5,633 bases of DNA from contig DAOWIX010000171.1 in NCBI GenBank assembly GCA_030640695.1, positions 1 through 5,633 of the forward strand. The letters run 5' to 3'. The notes beneath the pieces are model-generated. The model was not told the DNA's origin. It saw only the letters and a program-made list of their open reading frames with translations, and did no database searches. This DNA is from Deltaproteobacteria bacterium. Lineage in GTDB: Bacteria; Desulfobacterota; Anaeroferrophillalia; Anaeroferrophillales; Tharpellaceae. The translations under genes and the position numbers were made by a program. Below, in pieces: positions 4,979-5,633 of this stretch (its first letter is position 1; each line of letters starts with the position of its first letter).

Positions 4979-5633
4979 TTATTTAGGTTCTAAAGCTTTA
5001 ACCAGAGCTCTGATCATCAGGTTATAGGGGGTTTCGATACCCGCCTGGCGGCCATACTCGACAATCTTGCCATTGATAAAATCGACTTCGGTACGACGAT
5101 TGTTCTCAATATCGACCAGCATCGAGGGTTTGTGGTCGCCAGCATTTTTCATATAGCCGATGGCGTAAGGGTAGTAGTTCCAGCCTAAAGAGATCTCATT
5201 GGCGCGGGCCACTTGTACACCCTCTTTGACTAGATTGTCAACTATCTGAAAGACGATAGGATCTCGAATTACTTCAGCCATGGTCAGGCCAGTAGCGGCG
5301 CAGACCGGGTTCATGCAGGCATTCATGATCGATTTGCGCCAGACCATATCAACAATCGACTCGGTCCGTTCAGTTGGCAATCCACTTTTAGTTAAAGCCT
5401 CGGCAATGCCTATAGCTGCGGCTTTGCCAGCGGGCTCGAGTTCCTGGAGGAGATGGGGCGGGTGGTGAAAAGCGAGATGGACATGGCCGGGCTTGACCAG
5501 ACCGCAACCGTAGTTGACCACGGCGCGGATAACATTGTCTCGGCCCAGGGTCTCGGCTAAGACCAACTCGGTATCGATGCCGTTTTGCCAGCTGACGACA
5601 TACATATCTTTGTGGAAAAAGCCTTCGATGGCC
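4979..5633 (-). CDS. panE: Ketopantoate reductase family (PanE/ApbA-like), C-terminal two thirds; N-terminus outside window
   Basis: PanE reduces 2-dehydropantoate to pantoate with NADPH in pantothenate (vitamin B5/CoA) synthesis, in the cytoplasm. About 217 residues are visible of a family length near 300. The frame stays open to the right edge, so the ATG at 5605 is internal and the Rossmann GxGxxG region is off-window. The end of the NADP domain shows the family motif SWQNGID (VSLQNG-type). The helical C-terminal domain carries WRKSIMNACMNPVCAATG, with the Lys and Asn matching the catalytic pair, and NNRRTEVDFINGKIVEYG, with the conserved Glu that binds the substrate hydroxyl. The ending TPYNLMIRALVKALE is also typical. 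The stretch HLAFHHPPHLLQELEP is less usual. Many paralogues in this family act on other 2-oxoacids, so the exact substrate is not certain. It is the first visible gene of the minus-strand block. Confidence 0.85.
   Translation of the reverse strand, partial: AIEGFFHKDMYVVSWQNGIDTELVLAETLGRDNVIRAVVNYGCGLVKPGHVHLAFHHPPHLLQELEPAGKAAAIGIAEALTKSGLPTERTESIVDMVWRKSIMNACMNPVCAATGLTMAEVIRDPIVFQIVDNLVKEGVQVARANEISLGWNYYPYAIGYMKNAGDHKPSMLVDIENNRRTEVDFINGKIVEYGRQAGIETPYNLMIRALVKALEPK

Noticed and set aside
5603..5605. ATG at 5605 as the true start of the panE-like gene
   Set aside because: The frame continues open to the window edge, and the family's N-terminal nucleotide-binding region would be absent, so this is an internal methionine.
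1..5633. CRISPR array, prophage, toxin-antitoxin pair, tRNA or rRNA genes
   Set aside because: No regular spaced repeats, no cloverleaf-like sequence with tRNA landmarks, and no small paired ORFs were seen; the genes are housekeeping types.

Overview
The window carries part of a conserved gene neighbourhood often found near a bacterial replication origin, followed by a convergent block on the other strand. It looks like a Gram-negative, deltaproteobacterial-type (Desulfobacterota-like) chromosome. The reasons are the order mnmE, rsmG, parA, parB together with a folate/FAD-dependent TrmFO, a combination common there and absent from Enterobacteria. This placement is inference from gene content, not a database match.

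Plus strand, 1-2869: the 3' end of mnmE (tRNA wobble-uridine modification GTPase) is followed by a 153-nt gap holding a GC-rich multi-stem inverted-repeat element. Then comes a tight operon-like run: rsmG (16S rRNA m7G methyltransferase), parA/soj and parB/spo0J. rsmG and parA overlap as ATGA, and parA and parB are 9 nt apart. The usual partner gene mnmG, which normally sits between mnmE and rsmG, is missing from this spot.

Minus strand, 5633-2911 (read right to left): the C-terminal two thirds of a ketopantoate reductase-family gene (panE-like) that runs off the window, a perfect 7-bp hairpin, an unrecognised 228-residue protein gene, and trmFO (tRNA m5U54 methyltransferase). The unrecognised gene and trmFO are 10 nt apart, and that gap is itself a perfect 10-bp palindrome. 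The two blocks converge over a 41-nt gap (2870-2910) with no recognisable terminator.

Taken together the window serves translation fidelity (MnmE, RsmG, TrmFO), chromosome segregation (ParA, ParB) and coenzyme A precursor synthesis (PanE-like). Nothing here looks like a defence island, prophage or CRISPR. The least ordinary items are the structured element in the mnmE-rsmG gap and the unknown gene between panE-like and trmFO.
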